Shown: positions 8,769 through 17,432 of the stretch, piece by piece
Numbering within the stretch: position 1 is the first letter of the stretch
Layout: the number at the start of each line of letters is the position of its first letter
From: Phycisphaeraceae bacterium
GTDB lineage: Bacteria > Planctomycetota > Phycisphaerae > Phycisphaerales > SM1A02
Assembly (NCBI GenBank): GCA_019636755.1
Contig: JAHBWZ010000005.1
Location: 124,001 to 188,000 of the forward strand
Direction: 5' to 3'
Length of the DNA stretch: 64,000 bases
Made by a program: the position numbers and the translations under genes
The notes under the pieces: generated by a model
What the model saw: the letters and a program-made list of their open reading frames with translations, nothing else
Databases searched by the model: none
What the model was told of the DNA's origin: nothing

Positions 8769-8914
8769 TCCGGTCGGGGTGACCCGCCGCGCGGCGTCCG
8801 TCGCCGGGGGCATCGCCGCGGCGCCGCCCGGTCACGCGACCGTCCGCGGGCGATGACAATCCCGGCGCCGCGATTCCGAACAACGCCGACCCCGACTCCA
8901 GGAGTTCAGCACCG

Positions 8915-10321
8915 ATGCGCTCACGCACCCGCGTTCTCGAGAAGATCGCTTCCACGGTCGCAGTCCTGGCGCTGGCGGGCGCGTCGCGCGCCGCACCACC
9001 GGCGGACGCCGTGGTCCCTGCCGCCGTCGATGCGATCGCCGCCCGCTTCCTGCAGCAGCCCGGTGCCGTCGGACTCTCGATCGGCGTGGCGCGAGGCGGG
9101 CAGGTCATCGTGGCCCGGGGCTACGGCCTGGCCCACGCGGAGTTCGACGTGCCCGCCGATACGGACACGATGTTCCGGATCGGCTCGGTGACCAAGCAGT
9201 TCACCGCGGCCGCGATCATGCGACTGGTCGAGCAGGGGCGGATCAGCCTCGCAGACGATCTCGGCACGTACCTGCCGGACTACCCGCTGCACGGCAACAC
9301 GGTCACCATCCGGCACCTGCTCGACCATACCTCGGGCATCCGCAGCTACACCAGCCTGGGTGAGGAGTGGGTCAGGCTGCATCCGCTGGAACTGACGCAC
9401 GAGGAGATGCTTGCGCTGGTCAGGGACAAGCCGTTCGACTTCAGTCCCGGCGAGAGGTGGGCCTACAACAACACCGCCTACTACATGCTGGGCATGATCA
9501 TCGAGAAGGTCACCGGGCGGTCATACGCGCAGCACCTGCAGGACGAGTTCTTCACGCCTCTGGGGCTCGCTCGGACGCGATACGACTCCAACCGCACCCT
9601 GATGAAGAACCGGGCCCAGGGGTACACGCTGCAGGACGGCGACCTCGTCAACGATCTCCCGCTGGGCATGAGCCAGCCGTACGCCGCGGGTTCGCTGATC
9701 TCCACCGGCGAAGACCTCGTGAGGTGGTCCATGGCGCTCGCATCCGGGACGGTCGTCACGCCCGAGTCCCTCGCCCTGATGACCACCCCCACGGTTCTCC
9801 CGGATGGCGAGAACACCCGGTACGGATTCGGCCTCCAGATCGAGGCATGGGAGGGACGCCGGTGCATCCGGCACGGCGGCGGCATTCACGGCTTCAACGC
9901 GATGCTCATGTGGCTGCCGGACGAGGATGTGCACGTCGCGGTGATCTCCAACGGCGAGCCGCTGAAGTCGAGCCGGGTCGCCGACGCCATCGGCCGCGCG
10001 GTGCTGGGCGTTGAGCCGGACGTGGCGAAGGACGTCCCGATCACGCCCGAGGTGATGAAGCGCATCGCCGGCAGGTACCGCCTGCAGGCGATCGGCATGG
10101 ACTGCACGATCTGGGAAGCGGACGGCAGGGCCATGCTGCAGGCCTCGGCCGAGGGGCAGGTGGCGTTCTCGCTCCTGTGGCAGGGCGCGGACGTCCGTGA
10201 TGGTCACGAGTTCCGCGCGTCGTTCGACCACGAGGTCCGGCTGACCTTCGCCGGGGACGGCCGGTCGTTCACGCTCTCCCAGGGCGGACGGGAGGCCACG
10301 GCGACGCGGATCGCCGAGTGA
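8915..10321 (+). CDS. Serine hydrolase, class C beta-lactamase-like family
   Basis: 468 residues with a signal peptide (hydrophobic stretch about residues 12-27, ending ASRAAP). The penicillin-binding fold is shown by SVTK (nucleophile Ser and Lys), YNN and HGG, in the correct order and spacing. After the catalytic domain (to about residue 345) there is a roughly 110-residue beta-rich C-terminal domain, as in many D-aminopeptidase or esterase-like members. The family hydrolyses peptides or esters; true beta-lactamase activity cannot be inferred. An AGGAG motif lies about 8 nt before the ATG. The gene stands alone between the photolyase and the convergent antiporter gene. Confidence 0.9.
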   Translation: MRSRTRVLEKIASTVAVLALAGASRAAPPADAVVPAAVDAIAARFLQQPGAVGLSIGVARGGQVIVARGYGLAHAEFDVPADTDTMFRIGSVTKQFTAAAIMRLVEQGRISLADDLGTYLPDYPLHGNTVTIRHLLDHTSGIRSYTSLGEEWVRLHPLELTHEEMLALVRDKPFDFSPGERWAYNNTAYYMLGMIIEKVTGRSYAQHLQDEFFTPLGLARTRYDSNRTLMKNRAQGYTLQDGDLVNDLPLGMSQPYAAGSLISTGEDLVRWSMALASGTVVTPESLALMTTPTVLPDGENTRYGFGLQIEAWEGRRCIRHGGGIHGFNAMLMWLPDEDVHVAVISNGEPLKSSRVADAIGRAVLGVEPDVAKDVPITPEVMKRIAGRYRLQAIGMDCTIWEADGRAMLQASAEGQVAFSLLWQGADVRDGHEFRASFDHEVRLTFAGDGRSFTLSQGGREATATRIAE

Positions 10322-10400
10322 GGCCCGTGTCCGGGCCGGTGGACGCCGGTGTCCGGACGGAGACCGGCGGGCCCGGGCACCCGTTGCCCGGCACGCGTCC

Positions 10401-12134
10401 TCACGCGCCGTTTCCGCCGCCGGCGCGCTGCTCGACCTCGGTCCGGATCAGCGCGAGGAACTCCGTCCACGTCCGGCACTGCTCGACGACGCGATCGACG
10501 AGGCGCGCCTCCTGGAAGGCGCGGGCCATGCTCGCGAGAAGCCGGAGCTGGAGCGCGGCCTCGGACTTCGGCGTGAGCAGGAGCAGGATGAGCCGGACGG
10601 GCTGGCCGTCCGGCGCGTCGAAGTCGATCCCCGCGCGGGAGATGCCGACCGCGACGATCGGGTGCGACAGGCCGCTGAGGCGCGCCTGGGGAATCGCGAC
10701 CCCGTTGGTCATGGCGCTGCCGACCACCCGCTCGCGGTTCCAGACCGTGTCCTCGACCGCTCGGGCGTCGATGCCCGCGGCCTCCGCCGCGGCGCGCGCG
10801 AGTTCCGCGATGGCATCGCGGCGCGTCCGCGCCTCGAGCGACGGGAGGAACGTCTTCGGGGACGCATGATTCGCGAACGAGACGACGCGCTGGCGGCCGA
10901 GGACGAACTGGACCAGAGATCCCGCCGTCATCGAGGTGACCAGCGCCATGATGACCAGCGCCACGAAGAGCCGTTCGCCGATGAGACCCGCTTCGAGCGC
11001 GATCAGGCCGAGGATGATCTCCATCGCGCCGCGGGCGTTGAGCGCGAAGCCGATCGCCCAGGACTCGCGACGGCCGGTTCCCGATGCGCGGGCGGCCAGC
11101 AGGGAACCGCCCACCTTGCCGACGGTCGCCAGGACCAGGACCAGGACCACGAGGGGCAGGTCGAAGTTCCGGAGGAAGTCCACGCGCAGACCGATCGACG
11201 CGAAGAAGATCGGTGCGAAGATGAACGAGATGAAGTGATCGATCGTCGTCCGCGTGTTGGCGCGCAGATGCCGCGAGTCGCCCAGCGCCACGCCGAAGAT
11301 GAACGCGCCGAAGATCGCGTGCACGCCGATCCACTCGGTGAACGCCGCGGAGAGAATGCCGAGGACCATCGCGAATGCCAGCACGCCGGCGGGCCAGCTC
11401 GTGTGCGCCTGGATCCACGGCAGGGCGCGGTCGATCAGGATGCGCCCGACCGTCAGCATGCCGAGGACGAAGATCAGCGTCAGGACGATGGACATCCACA
11501 CCGGGAATCCGCCGGACGCGGCGTGGCCGGCGGACGCGAGAATCACCGCGAAGACGAGCCAGCCGACGAGGTCGTTGAAGACCGCGGCGGCGATGACCAT
11601 CATCCCCATGTCGCTGCGGAACAGGCGCAGGTCGATCAGGATCTTCGCGATGACCGGCAGAGCGGAGATGGACATCGCCGTGGCGAGGAAGAGCGCAAAG
11701 AGCGTGCGCGTCACCTCCGGACCGGCGTCGAGGCGCGCCGGCAGCAGCAGGCCGACGGGCAGCGTCGCGGCGAACGGGATGAGCATCCCGAAGAGGCCGA
11801 GGCGGAAGGCGGCGCGGCGGCGCCGCCAGATCGTCGAGAGATCGACTTCCAGGCCCGCGACCAGCAGGAAGAGCGTGATGGCGATGGTCGTGAGCCCCTG
11901 GAGGGCGATCGGCAGATTGCCTTCGCGCGGAAAGAGCGCCGCGAATCCGTCGGGCCACAGCGCCCCGAGGACGGTCGGCCCGAGCACGATGCCCGCCAGC
12001 AGTTCGCCGATCACCGACGGCTGGTTGAAGCGACGGCAGACCTCGCCGAAGGCGCGGGCGAGTCCGAGCAGCACCCCGAGCGAGAGGAGCAGCATCGTGA
12101 CGTCGCTGTGCGAGAGTGTGCTCGCGGCGATCAC
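10401..12134 (-). CDS. Cation:proton antiporter (CPA2/Kef-like) with C-terminal PTS EIIA-like domain
   Basis: 577 residues. Residues about 1-400 form 12 or so membrane segments with the family motifs NQPSVIGELLAGIVLGP, ITLFLLVAGLEVDL and GRRESWAIGFALNARGAMEI. From about residue 430 a soluble PTS IIA type-2 (fructose/NtrN)-like domain follows (VVGSAMTNGVAIPQARL, which places the phosphoacceptor His region; here the expected His of PHGR appears as PQAR, so phosphorylation is doubtful). GTG at 12134 overlaps the TGA of the UspA gene (GTGA), which fixes the start and implies coupling. Role inferred: Na+ or K+/H+ exchange under stress signalling. Confidence 0.9.
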   Translation of the reverse strand: MIAASTLSHSDVTMLLLSLGVLLGLARAFGEVCRRFNQPSVIGELLAGIVLGPTVLGALWPDGFAALFPREGNLPIALQGLTTIAITLFLLVAGLEVDLSTIWRRRRAAFRLGLFGMLIPFAATLPVGLLLPARLDAGPEVTRTLFALFLATAMSISALPVIAKILIDLRLFRSDMGMMVIAAAVFNDLVGWLVFAVILASAGHAASGGFPVWMSIVLTLIFVLGMLTVGRILIDRALPWIQAHTSWPAGVLAFAMVLGILSAAFTEWIGVHAIFGAFIFGVALGDSRHLRANTRTTIDHFISFIFAPIFFASIGLRVDFLRNFDLPLVVLVLVLATVGKVGGSLLAARASGTGRRESWAIGFALNARGAMEIILGLIALEAGLIGERLFVALVIMALVTSMTAGSLVQFVLGRQRVVSFANHASPKTFLPSLEARTRRDAIAELARAAAEAAGIDARAVEDTVWNRERVVGSAMTNGVAIPQARLSGLSHPIVAVGISRAGIDFDAPDGQPVRLILLLLTPKSEAALQLRLLASMARAFQEARLVDRVVEQCRTWTEFLALIRTEVEQRAGGGNGA

Positions 12135-13012
12135 GGCGCCGCGTCTCCCTGGGACGCCCCGGGGCGCTCCCGATGCACCAGCAGGGAGCAGGGGAACCGG
12201 TCGAGGAGCGTCTCCAGCGGATGGCCGAAGAAGCGGTCCAGCAGCGTGATGCGCCGCGCGGGGCCGGGAACGGCCAGCAGATCGGCCTGGACGGTCTCGG
12301 CGTACTCGACGGTTTCCCGACCGTCCCGCCCGGCAAGGCACTTCGTCCGGATATCGAGATCGCCGATCGGGACGCCTTCGAGCAGGTTGGAGAGTTCCAG
12401 GCGCAGCGAGGCCGCGTGCTCCCGCTCCGCATCCTCCCGGACCGACGCCGAGGCGCCGCCCACGCGCCGGAGGCCCAGCGCATGCGGGTCGTATTCATGG
12501 ACCAGGTGGACCTCGCTCACGCCGGACCGGCGCGCCAGGCAGAGCAGGTCGTCCAGGAACGCGGGCGGCGTGCCGGCGGGATCGATGGCGCAGACGAGGC
12601 GCCGGATGAGCACGTCCTGCGGGAAGCGGTGGATCGAGAGCCAGACCGAGCGGTCCGCCATGCGGGCCAGCCGGCGTGCCACCGATCCCAGGACATGACG
12701 CACCATCGGATCGCGCGGCAGGGCGCCGGCGAAGATGAGATCGACCCCGTGCTCCCGGGCGGCGCTGAGGATGGCCCGGTCCGGCCGCCCGGAACGCGAG
12801 ACGAACCCGGTGGGAATCGACGTCCCGGACGCGTCGACCGTTCCGGTGACGGATCGGCGCAGCGCCTCGCCGCCCTCCGTGCCGGCGTGCATGAAGAGGA
12901 CATCCGTGCCGCAGGCGGTCGCCAGTCGCAGCGCGCCGGTGACGACCTCCGCGAGGAAGGGCGACTCCGTCACGCAGACCATGATGCGCGGGAACGGGAC
13001 GCGTTCGGACAT
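12131..13012 (-). CDS. Universal stress protein, tandem UspA domains
   Basis: 293 residues with two Usp folds. The first begins PRIMVCVTESPFLAEVV and the second VLIRRLVCAIDPAGTPP, and the C-terminal strand is CSLLVHRE. The ATP-binding G-x2-G-x9-G(S/T) motif is poorly kept (GHPLETLLDRFPCS), so it may belong to the non-ATP-binding type. It is the first gene of the pair with the antiporter and overlaps it by GTGA. The start at 13012 has TACCCT (13022-13027) 9 nt upstream and no ribosome site, fitting a leaderless transcript. Co-translation with a cation antiporter suggests a regulatory role for the stress protein on transport (inference). Confidence 0.85.
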   Translation of the reverse strand: MSERVPFPRIMVCVTESPFLAEVVTGALRLATACGTDVLFMHAGTEGGEALRRSVTGTVDASGTSIPTGFVSRSGRPDRAILSAAREHGVDLIFAGALPRDPMVRHVLGSVARRLARMADRSVWLSIHRFPQDVLIRRLVCAIDPAGTPPAFLDDLLCLARRSGVSEVHLVHEYDPHALGLRRVGGASASVREDAEREHAASLRLELSNLLEGVPIGDLDIRTKCLAGRDGRETVEYAETVQADLLAVPGPARRITLLDRFFGHPLETLLDRFPCSLLVHRERPGASQGDAAP

Positions 13013-13109
13013 CGGCGCGGCAGGGTATCAGGCGGGGCCCTCGCTGACCCGCGGCCGGCGTCCGGGCCGGCGGCAGGGCGGGCGGCGCCGTTCATGGACG
13101 GCGGATGCG

Positions 13110-13139
13110 TTGACACCCCTCGCCTCTCTCGGCTACTTT
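13110..13139 (+). promoter_or_regulatory. Sigma-70 type promoter for the HEAT-repeat gene
   Basis: A perfect TTGACA at 13110-13115 is followed after 18 nt by TACTTT at 13134-13139. Transcription should start near 13146, about 97 nt before the chosen ATG at 13243. It is among the best consensus promoters in the window and lies between the divergent UspA and HEAT genes. Confidence 0.7.
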
Positions 13140-13242
13140 CACCCCCTTCGCCCACCCCAGGTCCGGTCCGCCGGCCGATGTGCCGGCGCCCGGACCGACG
13201 ATGTTGACGGTCGCCGCGCCCCGCCCCGGAGCCACCCCGCGC

Positions 13243-15525
13243 ATGAAACTCTCCGCGATGAACAGCCTTCGAGTGTCCTTTCCGGTCCGGCGCGCGCAGG
13301 CCGGTGGCCGCGGGTCGATGTCCGGGTCCGTCGCGAACGGGTCATGCGTGCCGCGCGGCCGGGCGCCGCGGGCGCTGTGCACGGCGATGGCCCTCTGGTT
13401 CGCCACCGTTCTCCTGGCCATAGTGCCCGCGCCGGCGCGGGCCCAGGGCGCCGGCGTCCAGGCCGCCACGCTGCTGGAGGACTTCGTCCACTTCACGCTC
13501 ATCGCGAAGCCGGACCTGGCATCGGCCTACGGGCAGCAGCTGCTCGCCAGCGGTCTGGCGGATTCGGAACTCGCCGAACTCGTGGAGAACAGCAAGGTCG
13601 GCACGCGCCGCTTCGACGAGGCGCTGGCCCGCGGGCTGCTGATCGGTGACCTCGAGGACATCGCGGCGGAGATCGGTCTGCGCGTGGAGAACGGCCGGCT
13701 GGATCTTGCCCGCGAGCGCACGCGGATCGAGCAGGCGATCGACATGCTGAGCGGCACGCAGCGCGAGCGGCTGCTCGCGGAGCGTCGGCTCAAGGCGGCG
13801 GGCGAGTACGCGGTTCCCAGTCTGCTCGGGCGCGTCACGGGCGGCCGCGACGAGCGGCAGCGGGCGGCCTGCCTGCGCATGCTGCGCGAGATCGGCCGCG
13901 TCGCCGTTGCCCCGCTCTGCGAGGCGCTTTCGTTCATCGATCCGGCGTCGCAGCGGGCCGTCTGCGAACTGCTGGGCGAGATCCGCTACGAGCACGCCGC
14001 GCCGTACCTGGCCGAACTCGCGCTGAGTGAGCGCAGCGCCCAGCCGGTCCGGGAGGCCGCGGACCGCGCCTTCCGGCAGATCCTCCCCGGCCAGGTCCCG
14101 CTCTCCGTCCTCTTCACGAATCTCGCGGTCGGATACTTCGACGGCCGCGCGTCGCTGCTGGCGAATCCGTTTGAGGCCACGAGCCTCGTCTGGCGCTACG
14201 ACCAGCACTCCGGCCTGGTCGGATCCGAGGTCTCCACCATCGTCTTCGGCCCGATCATGGCCATGCGCGCCGCGGCGCGGGCGGTGGGCCACGACGCCTC
14301 CAACGATGACGCGGTGGCGATGTTCGTTGCCGCGAACCTCCGGCGCGAGCGTCTGCTGCCGGCGGGTGAGGAGGATCCCGTCTTCGGAACCAGCCCCTAC
14401 ACGGCGCAGTTCTACGCCACCGTCTATGGCACCCGGATCGGGCAGAAGGTGCTGGCAATCGGGATCGACCGGAACGACACCCCGCTGGTGCGCTCGGCGA
14501 TCGCCGCGCTGGCCCAGACCACGGGCGGGTCGAACCTCTTCACCGCCCGGCTCCCCGAAGGTCGACGACCGCTCGTGGAAGCGGTGACCTATCCGGACCG
14601 CCGCGTGCAGTACGACGCGGCGCTGGCCCTGGGCCGGGCGCTCCCCGAGCAGTCGTTCGACGGCGGTCAGCGGGTCGTCAGCACGCTGGCGTCCGCGGTC
14701 CGGACCGGCAATGTCTCCTATGCAATCGTCATCGCCGAGGATGACGAAGAGCGCCGCGTGGAAGCGGGTCGGCTCTCGTCGCTCGGCTTCACCGTGGTGG
14801 CCGCCGAACGGCAGCCCGCCGATGCGGCGACCGCGACCGAGGACGTCCCCGGGATCGACCTGGCGCTCGTGCGGATGGGGACGCCCGAAGGGGCGAAGTC
14901 CGCGGTCGAGGCACTGGGCCGGATGCGCCGCACCGCGGCGACACCGGTGCTGATCGTGGCGCCGGGCGTGGAGTCTGTCGCGCTCACGCGTGACATGCAG
15001 GAACTGCCGCGCGTCGCCGTCACGCGGCCGGTGGGCGATGACGCGATGACGCGCGTGATCGATGCGCTCCTGCTTCGCGCCGCCGGCGGCCGCATGACGG
15101 ACTCCGAGGCGGAGATCTTCGCGATCGAGTCCCTCGCCGCGCTGCGCGACATCGCCGTCTCCCGGACGTCCGTCTTCGACATCCGGGACTCCGAAGGCGC
15201 CCTGATCGACGCGCTTGACCTGCGCCGCGGTGGCGTCCGGATGATGGTGGCCGACATCCTGGCGATGATCGACTCCGAGACCGCGCAGCGCCGGCTCATC
15301 GCCGCCGCACTCGGGGCGGCGGACACCGAGCAGATCGATCTCCTGGAACGGGTGGCCGATTCGATCCGGCGGTTCGGGAACCGCGCGGAGTCGCGACAGG
15401 TGCAGGCGATTGTCCAGCTCGTGCGGTCGTCGTCCGGCCGTCTCGCCGAGGCGGCGGGTCGTGTGCACGGGGCGATGGACCTGGCGGGCACCAGCGCCGC
15501 CGATCTCATTGGCCGCGGGCGCTGA
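13243..15525 (+). CDS. Exported HEAT-repeat protein with degenerate receiver-like domain
   Basis: 760 residues from ATG 13243, where a GGAG sits 11 nt upstream; GTG 13180 and ATG 13318 are alternatives. A signal-like hydrophobic stretch ends ARAQ around residue 67. The middle contains helical HEAT-type repeats (for example AGEYAVPSLLGRV and AAPYLAELAL) that describe stepwise damage-tolerant scaffolds. Around residues 490-580 there is an alternating beta/alpha unit resembling a response-regulator receiver (VSYAIVIAEDDEERR, then TPVLIVAPG), but the phospho-Asp position reads LALVRM, so it cannot be a normal receiver. This arrangement recurs in planctomycetes; function unknown. It has its own TTGACA promoter. 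Confidence 0.8.
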   Translation: MKLSAMNSLRVSFPVRRAQAGGRGSMSGSVANGSCVPRGRAPRALCTAMALWFATVLLAIVPAPARAQGAGVQAATLLEDFVHFTLIAKPDLASAYGQQLLASGLADSELAELVENSKVGTRRFDEALARGLLIGDLEDIAAEIGLRVENGRLDLARERTRIEQAIDMLSGTQRERLLAERRLKAAGEYAVPSLLGRVTGGRDERQRAACLRMLREIGRVAVAPLCEALSFIDPASQRAVCELLGEIRYEHAAPYLAELALSERSAQPVREAADRAFRQILPGQVPLSVLFTNLAVGYFDGRASLLANPFEATSLVWRYDQHSGLVGSEVSTIVFGPIMAMRAAARAVGHDASNDDAVAMFVAANLRRERLLPAGEEDPVFGTSPYTAQFYATVYGTRIGQKVLAIGIDRNDTPLVRSAIAALAQTTGGSNLFTARLPEGRRPLVEAVTYPDRRVQYDAALALGRALPEQSFDGGQRVVSTLASAVRTGNVSYAIVIAEDDEERRVEAGRLSSLGFTVVAAERQPADAATATEDVPGIDLALVRMGTPEGAKSAVEALGRMRRTAATPVLIVAPGVESVALTRDMQELPRVAVTRPVGDDAMTRVIDALLLRAAGGRMTDSEAEIFAIESLAALRDIAVSRTSVFDIRDSEGALIDALDLRRGGVRMMVADILAMIDSETAQRRLIAAALGAADTEQIDLLERVADSIRRFGNRAESRQVQAIVQLVRSSSGRLAEAAGRVHGAMDLAGTSAADLIGRGR

Positions 15526-15537
15526 GATCGGTATCAT
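15509..15537 (+). promoter_or_regulatory. Promoter for tRNA-Thr
   Basis: TTGGCC at 15509-15514, a 17-nt spacer and TATCAT at 15532-15537 form a good sigma-70 type promoter. It straddles the last codons of the HEAT gene, and initiation is expected near 15544, some 70 nt before the tRNA 5' end. It gives the tRNA its own transcription independent of the gene upstream. Confidence 0.6.
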
Positions 15538-15613
15538 CCCCGCGTCCGTCTCACCGCACGCCGGTGCGCCGCCTCCGTGGTGTACCCGACGTCGGCGATG
15601 CGGGAGCGCCATG

Positions 15614-15686
15614 GCCACCCTAGCTCAGCTGGTAGAGCGGAGCTTTCGTAAAGCTCAGGTCACGGGTTCGAGTCCCGTGGGTGGCT
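15614..15686 (+). tRNA. tRNA-Thr (anticodon CGT)
   Basis: A complete 73-nt cloverleaf: acceptor GCCACCC/GGGTGGC, D stem GCTC/GAGC, anticodon stem GAGCT/AGCTC around loop TTCGTAA (anticodon CGT at its centre), five-base variable loop, and T stem ACGGG/CCCGT with loop TTCGAGT. The discriminator is T and the CCA end is not encoded. The CGT anticodon reads ACG, a codon expected to be frequent in this high-GC genome. No mobile element is attached to its 3' end. Confidence 0.95.
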
Positions 15687-15826
15687 CTTTCTCCGAGGGT
15701 GCCGCGCCGACGTCGCCCCGGTGCGCCGCGCGACGCGCGACCGCTGCGGTGGACGCCGGGCCGCGCCCGCACCGGCGCAGTCGGCCCCTGGGACGGTGAC
15801 ACCCGAACACTGGAGGCGACGCGGTC

Positions 15827-16471
15827 ATGTCGAGAGCGCACACCGGTGAATCCGACGCCCGCACGGCGGGCTTGAGCGCAGCGACCGGCGGGAGCGGCGT
15901 CGTGTCCGGGGCGGATCCCGACTCGATCCGGCGCTGGGTGGACGACGGCGGAACCGTGCTGATCGATGTGCGCGAACCGGCGGAGTTCCGCGCGGAGCAG
16001 ATCCCGGGTGCGATCAACCTGCCGCTCTCGACGTTCCAGGCGAGCCAGGTGCACGACCTGCTGGAACGGTCGCCGCTGACGGCCGCGCTGCGCGCGGGCG
16101 GATCGGGCGATGTCCAGGTCCCGCGGTTCGTGCTGCACTGCCGGACCGGCAATCGGTCCGCGCAGGCCGCGGCCCGCTGCGCCGGCGCCGGCCTGTCGCC
16201 GGCGTACCACATGGAGGGTGGGCTGGAGGCCTGGAAGCAGGGCGGCCACCCCGTGGCCGCGCCGACCGGCGGCCGGGTGGTCATCGACGTCATGCGGCAG
16301 GTGCAGATCGCCGCCGGCGGCCTGGCGCTCATCGGCTTCCTGCTGGGGATCGGGGTGTCACCCTGGTTTCACGTCCTGAGCGGATTCGTCGGCGCCGGCC
16401 TGCTCATGGCCGGACTGACCGGCTGGTGCGGGATGGCGATGGTGCTGGCGCGGATGCCATGGAACCGATGA
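15827..16471 (+). CDS. Rhodanese domain protein with C-terminal DUF2892 membrane hairpin (YgaP-like)
   Basis: 214 residues. A rhodanese domain (about 25-150) has the LIDVREPAEF entry motif and the active-site loop CRTGNRS, with Cys as the persulfide carrier, and ends in GGLEAWKQGG. The C-terminal part has two membrane segments and the CGMAMVLARMPWN ending typical of YgaP. YgaP-type proteins are membrane-bound thiosulfate sulfurtransferases. A GGAGG lies about 11 nt before the ATG. It sits 64 nt upstream of a TauE-type exporter on the same strand, which suggests that sulfur released or transferred here is exported or balanced by that protein (inference). Confidence 0.9.
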   Translation: MSRAHTGESDARTAGLSAATGGSGVVSGADPDSIRRWVDDGGTVLIDVREPAEFRAEQIPGAINLPLSTFQASQVHDLLERSPLTAALRAGGSGDVQVPRFVLHCRTGNRSAQAAARCAGAGLSPAYHMEGGLEAWKQGGHPVAAPTGGRVVIDVMRQVQIAAGGLALIGFLLGIGVSPWFHVLSGFVGAGLLMAGLTGWCGMAMVLARMPWNR

Positions 16472-16535
16472 CCGCGGCGGGGCGCTTCCGACGGCCGGGG
16501 CCCGCTGGCCTGGCGCCGCGCGGGATGGCGACGGG

Positions 16536-17432
16536 ATGAACATCCTGGCGATGCTCGGTGCGGTCGGCATCGGTCTCGCGCTGGGCATCTTCGGATCCGG
16601 CGGATCGATCATGACCGTCCCGGTGCTGCGCTACCTGCTCGGGCATGGTGAGAAGGCGTCCATCCAGGAATCGCTTGCCATCGTGGGCATCGTCGCCGCC
16701 GCCGCAGCCATTCCCGCGGCGCGGGCGCGGCTGGTCTCGTGGACGCGGGTGATCCAGTTCGGCCTTCCGGCGATGCTCGGCACGTCGATCGGGGCGTGGA
16801 TCGGTGGATTCGTTCCGGGCGCCGTCCAGCTCGTGGTCTTCGCGCTGGTGATGCTGGGCGCCGCGCGGGCGATGTGGGTCCGCGAGCAGGTGCCCGCGGC
16901 GACGGGGGCGCCGCCCGCCGGTCGCGCGGTGCGCACGGTCGTCGAGGGACTCGCGGTCGGTGCGCTGACCGGGTTCGTGGGCGTCGGCGGCGGCTTCCTG
17001 ATCGTGCCCGCGCTCGTCGTCCTCGGCGGCCTGGCGATGCGCCTCGCGGTCGGCACCAGCCTGGTGATCATCGCGCTCAAGTCGGCGGTCGGTTACGTGT
17101 CGTATGCCGTGACGCTGCGCGGCAGCGGCGTGGAGATCGATCCGCAGGCGATCGCACTGGTCTCGGCCTTCGGTGTCGGCGGATCCTTCGCCGGTCGATT
17201 CATCAGCGGCCGCCTGCCGGTCGCGGTGCTGCGGCGCGGCTTCGCGATCTTCCTGGTGCTCGTCGCGGTCCTGGTCCTGGCGCGCGAGGGACCGTCGCTC
17301 GTGCCCGAGGCATGGCGCCGGACCGCCCGGGGTGACGGCACACCGGTCGCGGCAGCATGGTGCAGCATGCCCCCGGACTCATCCGGCCGAGGTGGCGCGG
17401 GTCTCGCTGGATGCGCCGGAGAACCCCGCTGA
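16536..17432 (+). CDS. TauE/SafE family membrane permease
   Basis: 298 residues with about seven to eight membrane segments. The two TauE/SafE halves are marked by LGIFGSGGSIMTVPVL near the start and GFVGVGGGFLIVPAL in the middle. Members are proposed exporters of sulfite or other sulfur oxyanions. The gene follows the rhodanese/DUF2892 gene by 64 nt and probably belongs to the same unit. The last 40 residues are low-complexity, and their coding sequence overlaps the convergent purD 3' end by 54 bp. The conserved domain is over before the overlap starts. Confidence 0.87.
   Translation: MNILAMLGAVGIGLALGIFGSGGSIMTVPVLRYLLGHGEKASIQESLAIVGIVAAAAAIPAARARLVSWTRVIQFGLPAMLGTSIGAWIGGFVPGAVQLVVFALVMLGAARAMWVREQVPAATGAPPAGRAVRTVVEGLAVGALTGFVGVGGGFLIVPALVVLGGLAMRLAVGTSLVIIALKSAVGYVSYAVTLRGSGVEIDPQAIALVSAFGVGGSFAGRFISGRLPVAVLRRGFAIFLVLVAVLVLAREGPSLVPEAWRRTARGDGTPVAAAWCSMPPDSSGRGGAGLAGCAGEPR

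Noticed and set aside
10662-12698. 678-codon plus-strand frame opposite the antiporter and UspA genes
   Set aside because: Charged low-complexity product (Asp/Glu/Arg/Gln rich); the opposite strand encodes clear membrane and Usp motifs.
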